In this document: piece after piece, positions 40,390 to 52,753 of the stretch
Position numbering within the stretch: the first letter of the stretch is position 1
How the letters are laid out: each line of letters starts with the position of its first letter
NCBI RefSeq assembly: GCF_000189635.1
Contig: NW_002476334.1
Span: 62,001 to 126,000 of the forward strand
DNA length: 64,000 bases
Direction of reading: 5' to 3'
Source of the DNA: Tetrahymena thermophila SB210
Taxonomy: Eukaryota > Ciliophora > Oligohymenophorea > Hymenostomatida > Tetrahymenidae
Notes under the pieces: model-generated
Database searches by the model: none
Seen by the model: the letters and a program-made list of their open reading frames with translations, nothing else
What the model was told of the DNA's origin: nothing
Translations under genes and position numbers: made by a program

Positions 40390-41376
40390 ACAATTTATCT
40401 TTTAAAAATCAAACAATAATAATTCTTAACTAATTTATATTTTAAATTATTTTATATCTTTTACAATTTTATAAATTGTATACTTTCCATATAGATGTAA
40501 CACATATAAAAATTAATTTTATGAATGAAATTCATAGTATTTAAAATTTGCGTATTCTATTTAACTAATTCTTAATTGTTAATTCTAAATATAATTATTA
40601 ATTCTATTAATAATTTATTTTTAAACTAGGGTGAATTATTAAATAAATTATCCTAAATACCTTAATTTTTTTTTTTAAAAAATAGCTAAGTCTTTAAATT
40701 TTAGTTATTTTCTTTTCTCCATTCCCACCTATCTATCCATCAAATTTTTCTATCTATTTTTGCTTAAATAATTTTTTATATTATTTATCATGAGACATAA
40801 AAATTTTTAAATTATTAATTTTTGGTTATAATTAAAATATTTTTATTTTTTAAATTTAACTTAAAGTAAGAAGAATATAATTTTTTTTGTAAGTAAATAA
40901 GCTTTTAATTTAATGTTCATTTAACAAATATGTAAATTTAAATACTAAAATTCTTAATTTGACCTCCAAGATGTAGAAGAATTAATTTTTAGAGATAAAT
41001 GAGTTTTTAAGAAGTTAAGAATAAATTAATATCCATCAATTCAAGCTAAATATTTATTTTTGTGTAAATTAGATATAAGAAATAAGAAAAAAATGAGTTA
41101 TTTGTAACAAAATATCTTTCAATTTACTGTATTTATAAAAATCTAATAGAATGCTGTTAATAAAAGGGGATATTGTAATAAATTTTATCACCTATTAGTA
41201 TTAACAAATATTTTATTATGATCAACAGTCCTATTTAATTAAGTAAACAAAATAAAGCCACATAATATTTGTTTATTACTTTAAAAATTTAATTAAAATC
41301 CAGAATAATTGCTGAGCTGAAAGAACTAGATAGATTAGAATTTAAGAAGATTAAAAGTATTTTATTATAATAGTAA
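40390..41376. other. Intergenic, AT-rich
   Basis: This lies between two plus-strand genes and holds the 3' end of the chitin synthase gene and the 5' region of the GTPase/TTL-like gene. The part from about 41300 is less A/T-rich and purine-biased, which fits a 5' UTR or an unrecognised short first exon. No supported gene is seen. Confidence 0.5.
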
Positions 41377-44300
41377 ATGAATAGCTCATAGCAAAATAAT
41401 TATTATATGACCATTTTTAGTGGATAAAAAGACGGATTAACTTCTTTTGTAAATAGAATAGGTATTTTTTAACCAATATCTTTCACACATTACAAAAGAC
41501 ATTATCATTATAGAGAAAATTAGCGAGAGATTATTTTAACTTTTTTTTTAAAAAATAGGTCAAGGAGATGAAAAAAGTTATTTAATGATAGATAAAAATG
41601 AATAATCGATAAAATTAGATATATAATTCAACAGCAATGTGTAATTTATAAATTTGCTTAATTACAAAATATTTATTTCTACTAAATTTATATAAAAGAT
41701 AAGCATCTAAATCTTCAGTGATAGTATTTCTTTTTGACCTAACATCCAAGATGTCTTTTGATAATGCTAAAAGAATGTAAAATTAGTCTTTATACGATCA
41801 TTTAAATTAAAAAATTGTATTAAATATTTAGCTATTAGTCTATAAAAACAATTATTAACTAAAATAAATGCATTATATTTCTACTTGGAAATAAACTTGA
41901 TATGTCTTGTAGCAGATAAATCCATTCCTCAGATGTATGTTTTTTTGTTTTTTTGTAAAAGTTAATTCTCCTATAAACTTTAAAAGGCAAATGCGTTTGC
42001 TTAAAAAAATAATATGATTTATCTTGAAATATCATGTACTGTACCTATGAAGATAAACGAGTTCTTAAAATTGCTTTAGTAAAAAGTTATAATCTAAAAA
42101 GAGGTAAAAAGTAATCCACAACAACAAACTTCTACTTAAAATTAAAAAGTAATTTACTAATAATTTAATCTTTATTAACCAAAATGAACTAAAAGAAAAG
42201 TGTTATACTTGATGCCAGAGATATTTTTTAACAAAATATATTAAATATGTGTGATATGGGAAAATCCTAAACTTTATAGACTGTGAAGCCACAATTAGTT
42301 GCTACTAAGAAAGTTGAAGAAGTTATAAGTATAGAATCATCAGTTTAGAATAGTGCAAGAGATAAATGGCAGACTTTGTAAAATATTGTTACTGAGATTT
42401 AGGAAGATGAAAAAAAATATACAGAATAATTAGAAAAATGTTAATTTCAATAATAAGTTTTAAACCAACAATATAACTTTCACCAAGCAGCTTTGCAGTA
42501 GAAATAAAAAGATTTGACTGATTTCCTTTTATACATAAATCGATAACACAATGAAAATTAGATTAAGCTTTAAAATAAGAGTAGAATATTTGTCAAAGAT
42601 ATTTTATGCAATATTGATTAAATAAAACAATGGAATAACTTAATTCATTTGAATGTCTCTGATAAATATCAAATCGACTCTTTTATATAACTTACTTCTT
42701 AAATGATGTAAGAAAATATTTTCTAACTACTACAAATCATCATATCAAAAGATGTGCTACCATAAACTAAAATAAGCAATAATTAAAATGTAATATAATA
42801 ATTTATTTATTTATTTAGATTTTAGATTTTAATTATTTTTTAGGACATATAAAAAGTAGTAAACCATCTATTATTGAATCAGAGTTTACTTTAAGATAAA
42901 ATAACTGCTGATGGATACTAAAAAGTATAACTTTTTAATATATTTTTAGAGAATTTCTAATCAAATTAAATTCAGTTGAGTCAATTTGAGTTTGGTAAAA
43001 CAAGCAATTTCGGTTTAAATCCTCTCATAAACTAAAGTTTATAAAATAATGGATAAATTTTGTAGTAATAAAATTTAGAGACTAGCATTGAAAATAATAT
43101 GAATTAGGTAAATGAATAAACTTTTTAGTTTTAAAAATAACTGGAATTGCAAAGTTCTGTGAGTTAAACTCATTAGTAAAGCTCAAAAGCATAGATAAGC
43201 ACAAAGTCTTAAACACCGTAGTCATATAAATAAAATAAAATATAAAAATTTGAGTTTTCCCCAATATTACTTAAACATAAAAAGTTTGTTGAATATTTTA
43301 AAACTCCTACAAAAAGGAATCAAATACAAATAGAAGACCAATAGATGGATTAAGAAATCCAACAATAATAAAGATCTCTAACCCCTAGTTACTCTTCAAA
43401 AACTGGATATTACAACAATAAGAGCTAAGTCAAATAACCTTATGTTCAAAAATCGGCTCTAACTGATTAAAAAAGATATGATTACTAACAAAAAACTTAA
43501 TATTTCAATAATTCATAATTTTAAAAGAATTTAACTCCTTAAAAAAAGTAAACATTGCTGTCTGTAAAACAATAAAAGGTTTAAAATCAAAGTTAAATTA
43601 AACAATAAATAGAATAAAGTGATTTTATATTTGACTGTGAATATCTAAGATAATACTATTCTTTTTTAAGAAAGTTGAACAACTAAAATAACTTAGTGCA
43701 AAATTTTGATATGTTAAGATTTTTAGATTATAACCCTGTAATTAATCTCTAAATGTAAATCAATGATAGTCTTTATGATTAAGCACTATCAATGAGGTAT
43801 TTAATTATTATTCTTATTATATATATATATATATTTATTATGCTTTTTGATAAATAAAATAGATGGTGGTGGATAATTTAAAATAAATCAAATAAATTAT
43901 AAAATTAAAATGCAAATTTATTCTGCAGCTAGGAATTGAGTTTAGATTACTTTTCTTATTTAACTCCTTTAAAATTGTTTCAAAAGCAAAATTTACAAAA
44001 AGAAGATTTCGATGACAGCTATTTAATAAGTAATGTTTCAAGCTTAGTTAGTTACAAAACAAATCAATTTAAAACTAATGATTAAGATTATTTTAAATAA
44101 GAAGAATTAAAAATTTAAGTAAAATAGTTTTAATGCATATTTTCTTTGTTAAAATTATAATTTATAAAAACTAGAATATTTTTAAGAAGAGCCAATAAAA
44201 TCAAATCACCGCCCTGTAAGAAGAAAAACATGTAGCTAATCCTTAAAAATGGTACCATATAAACAACAAGAAATCAATTACACTATACAATCATTTATAG

Positions 44301-45706
44301 CCATTTTAAGAAATAGAAAAATAATATGTATTCATTCATATAATTTAATATTTTCATTGTTTTGAAATAATCATGTAAAATATAGGTAGACTTTTAAGCT
44401 TAAAACTAGGATATACTTTGTATTCCAACTTCTTTTCTTTTTACAAAAGAAAATTTTAAGCAGCAGGCTCAAAAATTTTAATAAGAATTTGATAAATTAG
44501 ATGGAAGTATAAATCAGATTTATTTAGATTAAAGCCATTAAAAGGATATATCTTAAAATTTTTTGACAAACACATGGATTGTTAAGATCATCGATAATAA
44601 AAACGACAATTATGACTACAAAAGTAACTATTAATTTATTTAATACAATTAAATGAGAAATAAATATGATTTTAAATTGAATAGTAATTTACAAAAAGGA
44701 AGATATTTAATAGTTTAAAAACTAACTTTTGTAGCCAAAATAAAAAATATAAAAAATAATTGTTCAAAAATATATTGAATAACCTCTACTTCTTGAAAAA
44801 AGAAAGTTTACAATAAAAGGTTTTGTATTAGTAACATCTTATAATGATCACCTAAATGGTAATTATAAAGTTTAATGATACTTTATCAATAATTTTTATA
44901 TTTTAATAAAGCTTACTGGTACGAAGATGGGTTTATTTCTACATGTTCTAAAAGCTATTAAATTTTAGATTTAGATGATGATGCTTCACATAATACCAAT
45001 GATTAAAAGTAATTTAAAGCTTAGAACTATGGTATTTTTGAAAAGTTTAACAAGATGAGTCTATCTGAATACAAAGATGCCCACTTTTAATTCCAAAATT
45101 GCTCATTTGATAACACAATCTTATAGCAAATTAAAGTATAAATAAATTCTATATTTTTTATAATTTTAAAAATATATAATTATAAATAATTTTTATTTAT
45201 TGATACAATTAATTATATTTCAAAATAAATAGAAACTCTCTAGTGAATTTATTAAATATAAAGCTTAAGATATCCTCAATGATAGATTACAATTTTGCTT
45301 TTAGGTAAATAAATATCACTAACTTATTTCAATAATTCATTCTTTGCAATTAAATATTTCAAATATTCATTAAATAATATTTTTGTTCAAACAAAATAAA
45401 TATTAACTAAATAAATAAATAATATATTTTGAATTAAATATATTTCATTTTAAAAAGGTTATTTCTTTAAATTTTATTGTTGATAAATACTTAAAAGTAT
45501 GGTTACTTTCAGTTAACACAAAGTTGAAGTAAGGAAATAGTTAAAACTAATTTTTATATAAATTTTATAATGAGCTTATTGATCAAACTTTTAGATTTGC
45601 TGTTGATCCATTATTCCCTCCACCATACTACACTAAATCTTAATATGATAAAATACCAAAAAACTTGATCTAAACTAATAAATATTCTCATATATATAGC
45701 AGTTGA
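41377..45706 (+). CDS. Divergent Ras/Rab-like GTPase domain joined to tubulin-tyrosine-ligase-like domain
   Basis: The preferred model has 14 exons and 1138 aa. Introns: 41462-41558, 41641-41698, 41777-41831, 41935-41986, 42104-42195, 42790-42843, 43797-43862, 44119-44174, 44328-44385, 44713-44734, 44859-44911, 45136-45232, 45305-45457. Residues 1-155 follow a small GTPase: a P-loop-like SGQKDGLTSFVNRI, VIVFLFDLTSKMSFDNAK, the G4 motif LLGNKLDM and the G5-like YLEISCT. The P-loop Lys is Leu and the switch II DxxG is absent. A Gln-rich middle of about 700 residues follows. The C-terminal 270 residues follow the TTL fold: TWIVK, IVQKYIEQPLLLEKRKF, YEDGF, SHNTN, KMSLSEY, VWLLSVNTK, ELIDQTFRFAVDPLFPP. 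The ExN metal-binding Glu is Ser (SVN). Inference: a catalytically dead regulator or microtubule-binding protein, or a gene in decay. The alternative is two genes, 41377-42187 and 42184-45706. The 22-nt intron could instead be a frameshift. Confidence 0.7.
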
Positions 45707-45841
45707 AATAATGAGGAAAATTGATCCTATATTCCCTCCACCATACTACACTAAATCTTAATATGATAAAATACCAAAAAATTTGATCTCAACTAACAAA
45801 TATTTCCATAAATATAGCTGTAGAAATAATGATGAAAATTA
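45605..45841 (+). repeat. Direct tandem duplication, period 118, of the TTL-like gene's 3' end
   Basis: The segment beginning GATCCATTATTCCCTCC (45605) recurs as GATCCTATATTCCCTCC (45723), with both copies nearly identical through AATATTCTCAT/AATATTTCCAT. The first copy encodes the last residues and the stop of the TTL-like gene. The second lies wholly after the TGA, and the 118-base shift puts it in a different frame. It is a recent local duplication. Confidence 0.95.
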
Positions 45842-46089
45842 TATTATTTAAAAAAAATATACTAAATTGTTTGTGTTTAATAAATTAATTTGTTAAAATG
45901 AAACAAATGTTTTTTAACTAACTTTTTTAAGTACATAAATAAAAAATAATAGTTTTTTTTCTATATTTTTATCTCAATAAAATCAATTTAAATTGATTAT
46001 CAAATAAATATTTTTTCATAAATTAATTTCCTTCAAATAGATTTTCATAAATAGAAAAATAAAAGGCTAATTCAATTTAAATTTTCTTT

Positions 46090-48631
46090 TCAATTAGGAT
46101 ATTAATAGTTAATTGCCATGTCAAAGTAAAACTCTACATTTTTTTCTGTAAAAACTCTTCTAGCTTCTACTTCACTGTCCACATCATGAACTTTCCATTT
46201 ATTGAAATTGTGATCTTTAACTACTCCTTCCCAAACTAAAGCACATTTATTATCTGTCAAGTCAACTGGAGTAATAATTTCACCATTTTCATCTTTAGGT
46301 AAGTAGCTGTTTTTGTTCCATTTAATACGACGAAGCATAAGCTTTTTATAAAACTTAATTGCCTTGGGACCACCTTCAACGAGGACTATTGCAGGCATAT
46401 TTATAGTAGATCTACTTTCAGGATTTTCTACTGGGTTAATAAGAGCACCATGCAATTACATTTATTATGCATTGATGTCAACCTTAAACTTATGAACTCT
46501 GTCTTATAGATTTTCAATTCTGAATAGGGCTACTCTACATTCAATAGCACTATCTCTTTTAAGCTTACGTAAGAATTTCTCAGCTTTTTGCTCTTTAGTC
46601 AATTAACGTTCTTAATTTCTACGAAGATGCTCCTACAAACGCTCAGCTATGCCTTATCTAACCAAAGCTTCCATTTTTGTAGGATCAGCAACTGCTTCAT
46701 TACCTAAAACACGCATCATATTTTTTAGTCTAACTTTAGGAGGAGGAGGCTTGATTAATCCTAATTTTATTTTATCTTGCTTTTCTTTTTCTTTTTCTAA
46801 ACGATGACGTCTGCTCAGCTTTTTTTACTCTTTCTTAGTTAAGTAGTTAGGAATGACTACGAGTTGATTAGAATTAGGCAATCCATCATTTTTAAAAGGC
46901 TTAGGATGCTCTATCAAGTTAGTAATTTTTTCTTAACGATAATAATCCTTAGAGTATTCGAAATTTTCAACTTATAATTTAGACAATAATTGCTTAATAA
47001 TCTCTAAATTATCCAAAATGTTAATTGACAAATTATTTTCGTTGGCTGTTTAATTTTCAGGATTGTTATTAGTTGTAGCATTAGATTCGTTTCCTGCTTG
47101 AATTGCTTAATTAGCAATTGTTTAGTTAGCTTGGTCTAATGGTAAGTAGTATCTTCTAGTATTATCGAATAATGCCAAATCCCACCATTCAATATCTGGA
47201 ATAGGATCGTGATGCTTTTGCTTCAAACTCTACTTTTTTTTGTGTAAACTTTGTAAATATTTGCTATTTGTTTTCTAAAAATCTTCTCTTCTGTAATCAG
47301 TTTCAGTTTTTTGAATCAATTATCTGAAATCTTCATTTTTTTCTATATTTTCTTCATTTTATTGGTTTTCTTATTCCATTTTTTGTTCAGTCTCACTTTC
47401 ACTTGAACTAGAACCAGATTAATCTTCTTCACTCTTACTCTCAATATCCATTTTATCTTCATATTCTTCTTTTTCGTCTTCAATTTAATTTGTATCTTCT
47501 ATAAAGTTAAGTGCATGCATTTTCTTCCTTTCTCTCTTTAAACTTGTTGTAGTAAATATGCTAGAATCTTAAAATACTTGTGAGCTTTTTAAAATTATAA
47601 AATATTTAATAAAGGTTTATAAAATTTAATAAAATTTACTTTTAAAAACGAGCATTTCTAGCCATTTTAGTTAATTTATCTAGTTGCTTCTTTTGTTAAT
47701 TGATTTTTAAGGTGCTTTTATTTGAGTCAATTACAATTATGTTACCCTTAATATCGATTAAATTACCTTTTTCATCTAAACGTACTTCTTTTTCTTTGCT
47801 GTCAATTTTTATCTCTTCCTTCTTGCTTGATTTATCTAAATCTTCTGGCTTTATTTTGCCTTCTTTCAGCAATTTTTCAATTAATTTTTATTCTTTTTCC
47901 TTTTTCTTAGCAAATTCCTAAAGTTATTTCATTTCTAATTCTTATTTTGTAAGAGGTTTCTTTTCCTCTTTCTTCTTTAATTCTTTTTGAATTTTTGTTT
48001 GACTTATAGAACTTGGTTAGCCAGGTTTTATTCCTTATTAAGCATTTTAGACTTTTTAAATGACAGCTGTATTCTTTTTTAATTCAGCAAGTCTTTTTTC
48101 TTCTTCTCTTAACTTCTTAGCTCTTTCTATGATTTATTATTACTAGCTTTTTAAATCAATTGTTTTAGGTGCTACTTATTATGGGTTAGGTTAAGCTTCA
48201 CTAAATTTATTTTAAGATTGTTCAGAAGTGTTTTTATTTTCATTTTTATTTGATGCATTAGAATCTTGATTTTTTTAATTTGAAGATGCGGCATCAATTA
48301 TTTTACTATCTTAAGCTTATGAACTACCCTATTATGTTAATTATTTTGAAGCATTTTAATTATTTTATACAGCTGCTGCAGCAGATGTCAAACTAGATCC
48401 TGTAGATTAAGGAACCTATTATTGGCTAATTGGTTTAGCAGGCTATTTCATAGTAGATAATTATTATTTTTTAAAAGCAGCATAAGATATAGAAGAACTG
48501 CTAGATGTTGGAGGTTTAAGACTGCCATAAGATATTTTATTTGCTGTACTTGGAGCTGTAGGAAGATCTGCAGTTTTTATTTTTTTTTAAGGATCATTCC
48601 CTTAAATTTCTTCTCCTGGCCTCTTACTCAT
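46090..48631 (-). CDS. PRP3: U4/U6 snRNP splicing factor PRP3
   Basis: Two exons (intron 47585-47639) encode 828 aa. The protein starts [20 protein letters not shown]. The first 400 residues are Gln/Ser/Lys-rich and partly coiled coil ([17 protein letters not shown]). The C-terminal half matches the PRP3 core: [67 protein letters not shown], then the C-terminal DUF1115-type domain with [43 protein letters not shown] and a conserved end near [12 protein letters not shown]3 binds the U4/U6 duplex and 3' overhang and helps assemble the U4/U6.U5 tri-snRNP in the nucleus. A poly-Ser/Asp/Glu stretch precedes the core. No N-terminal PWI domain is evident, unlike human PRPF3. It is convergent with the TTL-like gene. 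This is the most confident housekeeping assignment in the window. Confidence 0.95.
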
Positions 48632-48969
48632 TTTCTAAATTTTTAATAATATCTTTTTTTTACTATTAGATATATTAATTTTTAAATTAAGGTGGCTAGA
48701 AAAAATTACATTAAATAAACCTTAATTTATTTTCTTTATTTACTAATATGAAATTTTGATATGGATGGTTTCTCATAAAAATAGTAAAATATGTATTCAG
48801 TCCAACATTAAATAATAAAATTTCTTATCACAATTTTAATTTTTTATTTTAATATAATAAAATTAATTTATTAATTTTCTTTCAAGTTTAGCATAGAAAA
48901 ATCTATTAAAAAATTGGTTCATTAATTTCAATCAAATAGAATGAACAATATAATATACAGAACCATAAG
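48632..48969. promoter_or_regulatory. Upstream region of PRP3
   Basis: This AT-rich stretch lies 5' of the minus-strand PRP3 gene and should include its promoter. No motif or gene is seen. Confidence 0.4.
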
Positions 48970-49221
48970 GAGATCAATATATAAACATAACCAAAAATGA
49001 GTGTGCATAATGCATTTCATAGTGTTAAACTTGCACTAGTCCGTCAAATAGTCAATTTTTAAGCTGTCCTTAGGGAAAGTAAAATACTTTTATCATAAAT
49101 AAACTAAATATATATAGTTAGGTTTCTTAATGGTAGTGCTTGCTTTCATACCTGCCAAGAAAGGTAATACTCTGAAAATAATGTTTGCAAAATCTGTCAT
49201 TAAACTTGTGAACTATGTACT
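48970..49221 (+). pseudogene. Orphan exon-intron-exon fragment of the furin-like Cys-repeat gene
   Basis: This segment matches 21562-21820 of the Cys-repeat gene, reading in the opposite window orientation. It covers the end of one module exon (KNECAQCISQCQTC), a GT..AG intron at about the same place (from about 49079 to 49121), and the start of the next exon (FLNGSACFHTCQERQYSENN). The reading frame is open on both sides of the intron, and nearly all Cys are kept; one Cys has become Phe (SQFLSC). Upstream the frame meets TGA near 48940, and downstream no further exon of the family is seen. Because the intron is present, it arose by DNA duplication, not from mRNA. It is most likely a gene fragment under weak or recently lost constraint, and less likely an exon pair of an unrecognised gene. 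Confidence 0.75.
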
Positions 49222-49623
49222 CACTCTTATTTTTAAAAAATAACTTATAATATGGGATATTTATTAATGAGACCCTATGATATATATATATAAAAAAACA
49301 TTTTAAAATGCTTCAATTAATTTAAAATTTCTAAAATTAAAAATTATCCGAAAAGCATTTAATAAAGTTAACCTCAATTATTTTCAAAGTATTTTAATAA
49401 AAAAATAAGATTGTTTACTAAGTCTAGGAAAATTTTTCAAAATAAAAATTAATATATACTTAAATTTATTTGATTAAAATTGAACTAATGAGGTAATAAT
49501 TATACTATTAACTCTAATTTATTTACAAATAATACTATTTAAGTTTTCAAATAATAAACATATTTATTTAATTAACACTTTTTTATTAATTTATAAAAGC
49601 GTAAATATTATTATGTGATTAAA
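49222..49623. other. Intergenic, AT-rich
   Basis: This stretch lies between the orphan exon fragment and the 3' end of the kinase gene. Very AT-rich, with a short ATATAT run near 49280. Nothing else is visible. Confidence 0.5.
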
Positions 49624-51570
49624 TCAATAAATAATATCATAATTATTGTTTCTTAACTCATTAAGCTATTCTTCTACATAAAAACGTATTGTATTCATAT
49701 TTTCATCAGAGGAATCTTTTATCTTGTTTCTGGTTAATGTGTTTATATACTTGTCTGCAAAATTACTCTTTTCTTCTGCAAGTGAAAGCTACTTTTAAGC
49801 ATCATCTGAGAGCTTTAAGAATGAATAGATTAAGAATAGTGTGTAATTACATTCTATCAGTGAATGATATTCTTTATTGTTTTTGCAAATTGCATAAAGG
49901 TGTTTTATGGCATCTATAAAACTATCTTCAATTTCTACTTTCTTGTCTAGAATTCTCATCTAAATTCTTAATATTTTTTCATGAATCATTTTTTAAATGC
50001 TTTCTTTTCTGACAGACTGATTCCTCTAAGAATTAAGGATATCTTAAATCATGCTTTAGGCCACTTCCTTTCTCCAGTCTTCTGCACTCATAGTGGAAAG
50101 ATAAACCAATTCACGCTAAGGATCATCATGCTTTTCTAAAAGTTCATCTATTCTTTTTTACCTAATTTTAAATAGAGCTACTCTTATTTATTCATTCTCT
50201 TCAATAACCTTTGAGAAATTTGCTTTATTTTAATATTTCTTTGAGAGTATCTGCTCTAGGTGCTATATTATTTCATCTAATACGCTATCAATATTATTAG
50301 AGGGCTTCTTTTTTTGAACTGCTTATCTTTTTTTCCCATTTTTGATTTAATATTCATCAATTTCAAAATCTTCATCCTCTTCTTCATCATCATCGTAATC
50401 TTCACAGAATTTATCATTTAAATCCTAATCTTCTTCGTATTCCATTTTATCTCCTTATGTTTTTAATTACACTGTACCTAGCTCTACTGTTTAGTTATTA
50501 TTTTCATGAGTTTAAATTTCTATAGTTTTTTAATTAAATTCTATTTTTTATTCTTCTTAATCTTCTCCTTCTTCTTCTACACTCATTTAACCTTAAACCT
50601 TTTAAAATCTTTTGTTGCTTTCTTTCCTCTCAATAATTGATTCATCTTTTTTTAACTTTTTAACCTTTAATGGCTCTTTGAATTTAATTGAATCTTCCTT
50701 GTCTTCTGATTAACTTAAATTTTAATCTATGTCATTTAAATCAATATCAAAAGGATACATCATTTTAATTATCAAATTTTTAAGCTAAGGATAGCTATTT
50801 GATAGACTGTCATTAGCTACAAGTTCATAAAAATGAGCTTTTTACATTTCAATTAATTATTTTTGTGATTTCTTGTCTACATCCATTATAAAATGGTTTT
50901 TATCATTATCATTATAAAGAGCAAGATACAGCAAAGTTTTTCCTAGTGCAAAAATTTCATTTTAAGTAATTTATTCATCACTATATTTGAAATTAGCTTT
51001 GTTTTTTCTAATTTCATGATTTACAAATTCTATTTTGTACTATTGCAAATATTGGTTGTTTTTATTGATTTCTGAAGAACCTAAATCAATGTATTTTACT
51101 TTCTCCATGAAAAACATTATATTATTCGGAGATATATCACCATGAAAACTCTTTATTTCTCTAAGATATTTTAGTCCAACCAGTAAATTCCAAGCTATAT
51201 AAATTAAATCAATCTCTCTCCATGTATATCCGTCATCTTAAAACATATCATCTATTTCTAATAGAGTAGCTTCTCCTAATTCAAAGACCAGTATTCTCTC
51301 TTGATCACAAAATCCAATTAAATTATTAACAAAATCTAATTGTTATTTTTTTAAATTGATAAGCCTTCGTTTTTCTTAAAGATAAGTTGTCTTTCTGCTT
51401 ACTGTCTTAACCGCTATTACTTTTTATAGATTATTGTCATAATATGCATCAACAGTTCCAAATCCACCTTCACCACAATTTTCTAATTTAACACATTTCT
51501 TTGATATGTCAACACTTTAATATTAAAGATAAATGTTATCTTCAGCTTCGTTATCCTAATTTTTTCTCAT
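49624..51570 (-). CDS. Divergent Ser/Thr-type protein kinase with acidic C-terminal half
   Basis: A single exon encodes 648 aa. The kinase domain is at about residues 18-300: the Gly-rich loop GEGGFGTV, the ATP-anchoring Lys55 in VIAVKTV, the catalytic loop FHGDISPNNIMF with Asp145, and the metal-binding Asp162 in YIDLGSSE. The usual HRD is HGD and DFG is DLG. The three catalytic residues (Lys, Asp, Asp) are all present, so activity is likely, though the missing HRD Arg suggests no activation-loop phosphorylation control. The second half has a Glu/Gln-rich stretch, a DDDEEEEDEDFE acidic run and a long helical segment without a known domain. No signal peptide or membrane segment. Substrate and pathway are unknown. 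The start is the first in-frame ATG preceding the Gly-rich loop; an upstream exon cannot be excluded because a TTTTAG acceptor-like site lies just before it. Confidence 0.88.
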
Positions 51571-52753
51571 TAACTACTTCTAAAACAAATTAATTTTGTT
51601 AGAATTTTTTAATTTGACTACAGTTTATCATAAAAATTAATAATGAGAATGAATAGCTTTTATTTATTTATTTTTTTAGAGATCTTTTCAATTCTTTCAT
51701 CAAAAAAAACCGCAAAAATGTTTCTATCTACTTCATTAAATAATAAACATTTATTAATTGGTTAATATTAAAAATATCATTAACTGAACAAAATAGTTTT
51801 TTTTCCTTGTAAATCTATATTATAAATTCTAAAAAAATTAATTAATTTATTAATTTCACCATCTTACCAAAGTTGGAATTGACAATTTCAATATATAAAT
51901 AATATTTTAGTTAAATTATAATTATTTTAAAATTGAAAATAGAATTTTAATCTTCAAAAAAATAAAATTATTAAATAAAGTCAAATATAATAATGAGAAA
52001 ACAATAAAATTTATTTAATTCCATTCAGAAACGCATTTAATATATATAATGAGATTAAGACACTTTTTGAAGCTTATTAGAAAATGTTAATAAACCAAAA
52101 TCAAAAAAAAAAAAAAATATTTAGATTTAAAATTATTAAATTTAATATATTAATTCTAATACTAAGAAATAACTGATATATTTGAAAATCAAATTATTTC
52201 AAAAATGGGAGAAGAATGGATCAATCGAACATCAGAGAAGAATGGAATTATCAGAAAAGAAAAGATATGTCCTTATTTATATATGAATGACAAAAATAAA
52301 AAATTTGTTATTCTATTTGTTTATATAATGCAATACCTAAGTTTTATAAAACCAATTAAAGATGAATGAATTTTTGATTGATTTATTGATTCAATTAAAT
52401 TTTGTTTAAGTTTTTGATTGATGTATAAATAAAATGAATGTAGAATAGTAATCTGTTTAATGAATGAAGGATAAGTGTATAGAGTCTATGTGAATTAGTT
52501 AATCAATCAACCATTTGGTAAGGGTTTGTATGAATAGTTTTGAAAGTTACATGCATATTTGTATGTATGTATGCATATTAACAAACAAACAAAATAGGAA
52601 AATAAGAAAGACACGAAAAATAATAAGAAGAAGAAAGGCTTTTAATTTTATTTATTGATAATTATTAGATAGGTATTTCGCTATAGTAGCAGCATTAAAT
52701 CAAACAAAAAGTAAGTAACAATATAAATATCAAAAAGTTACTTTATAGGATTA
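51571..52753. promoter_or_regulatory. Divergent intergenic region with simple repeats
   Basis: This region lies between the kinase (minus) and the B-box protein (plus) and should hold both promoters. A 54-codon frame at 52205-52369 contains an imperfect direct repeat of AGAAGAATGGA but no Gln codons of either reassigned kind and no family likeness, so I leave it out as a gene. Around 52555-52595 is a GTAT/CAAA-type simple repeat. Confidence 0.5.

Noticed and set aside
52205..52369. 54-codon frame starting MGEEWINRTSEK
   Set aside because: It is short, follows a poly-A tract, has an internal DNA repeat and no likeness; more likely 5' flank of the B-box gene.
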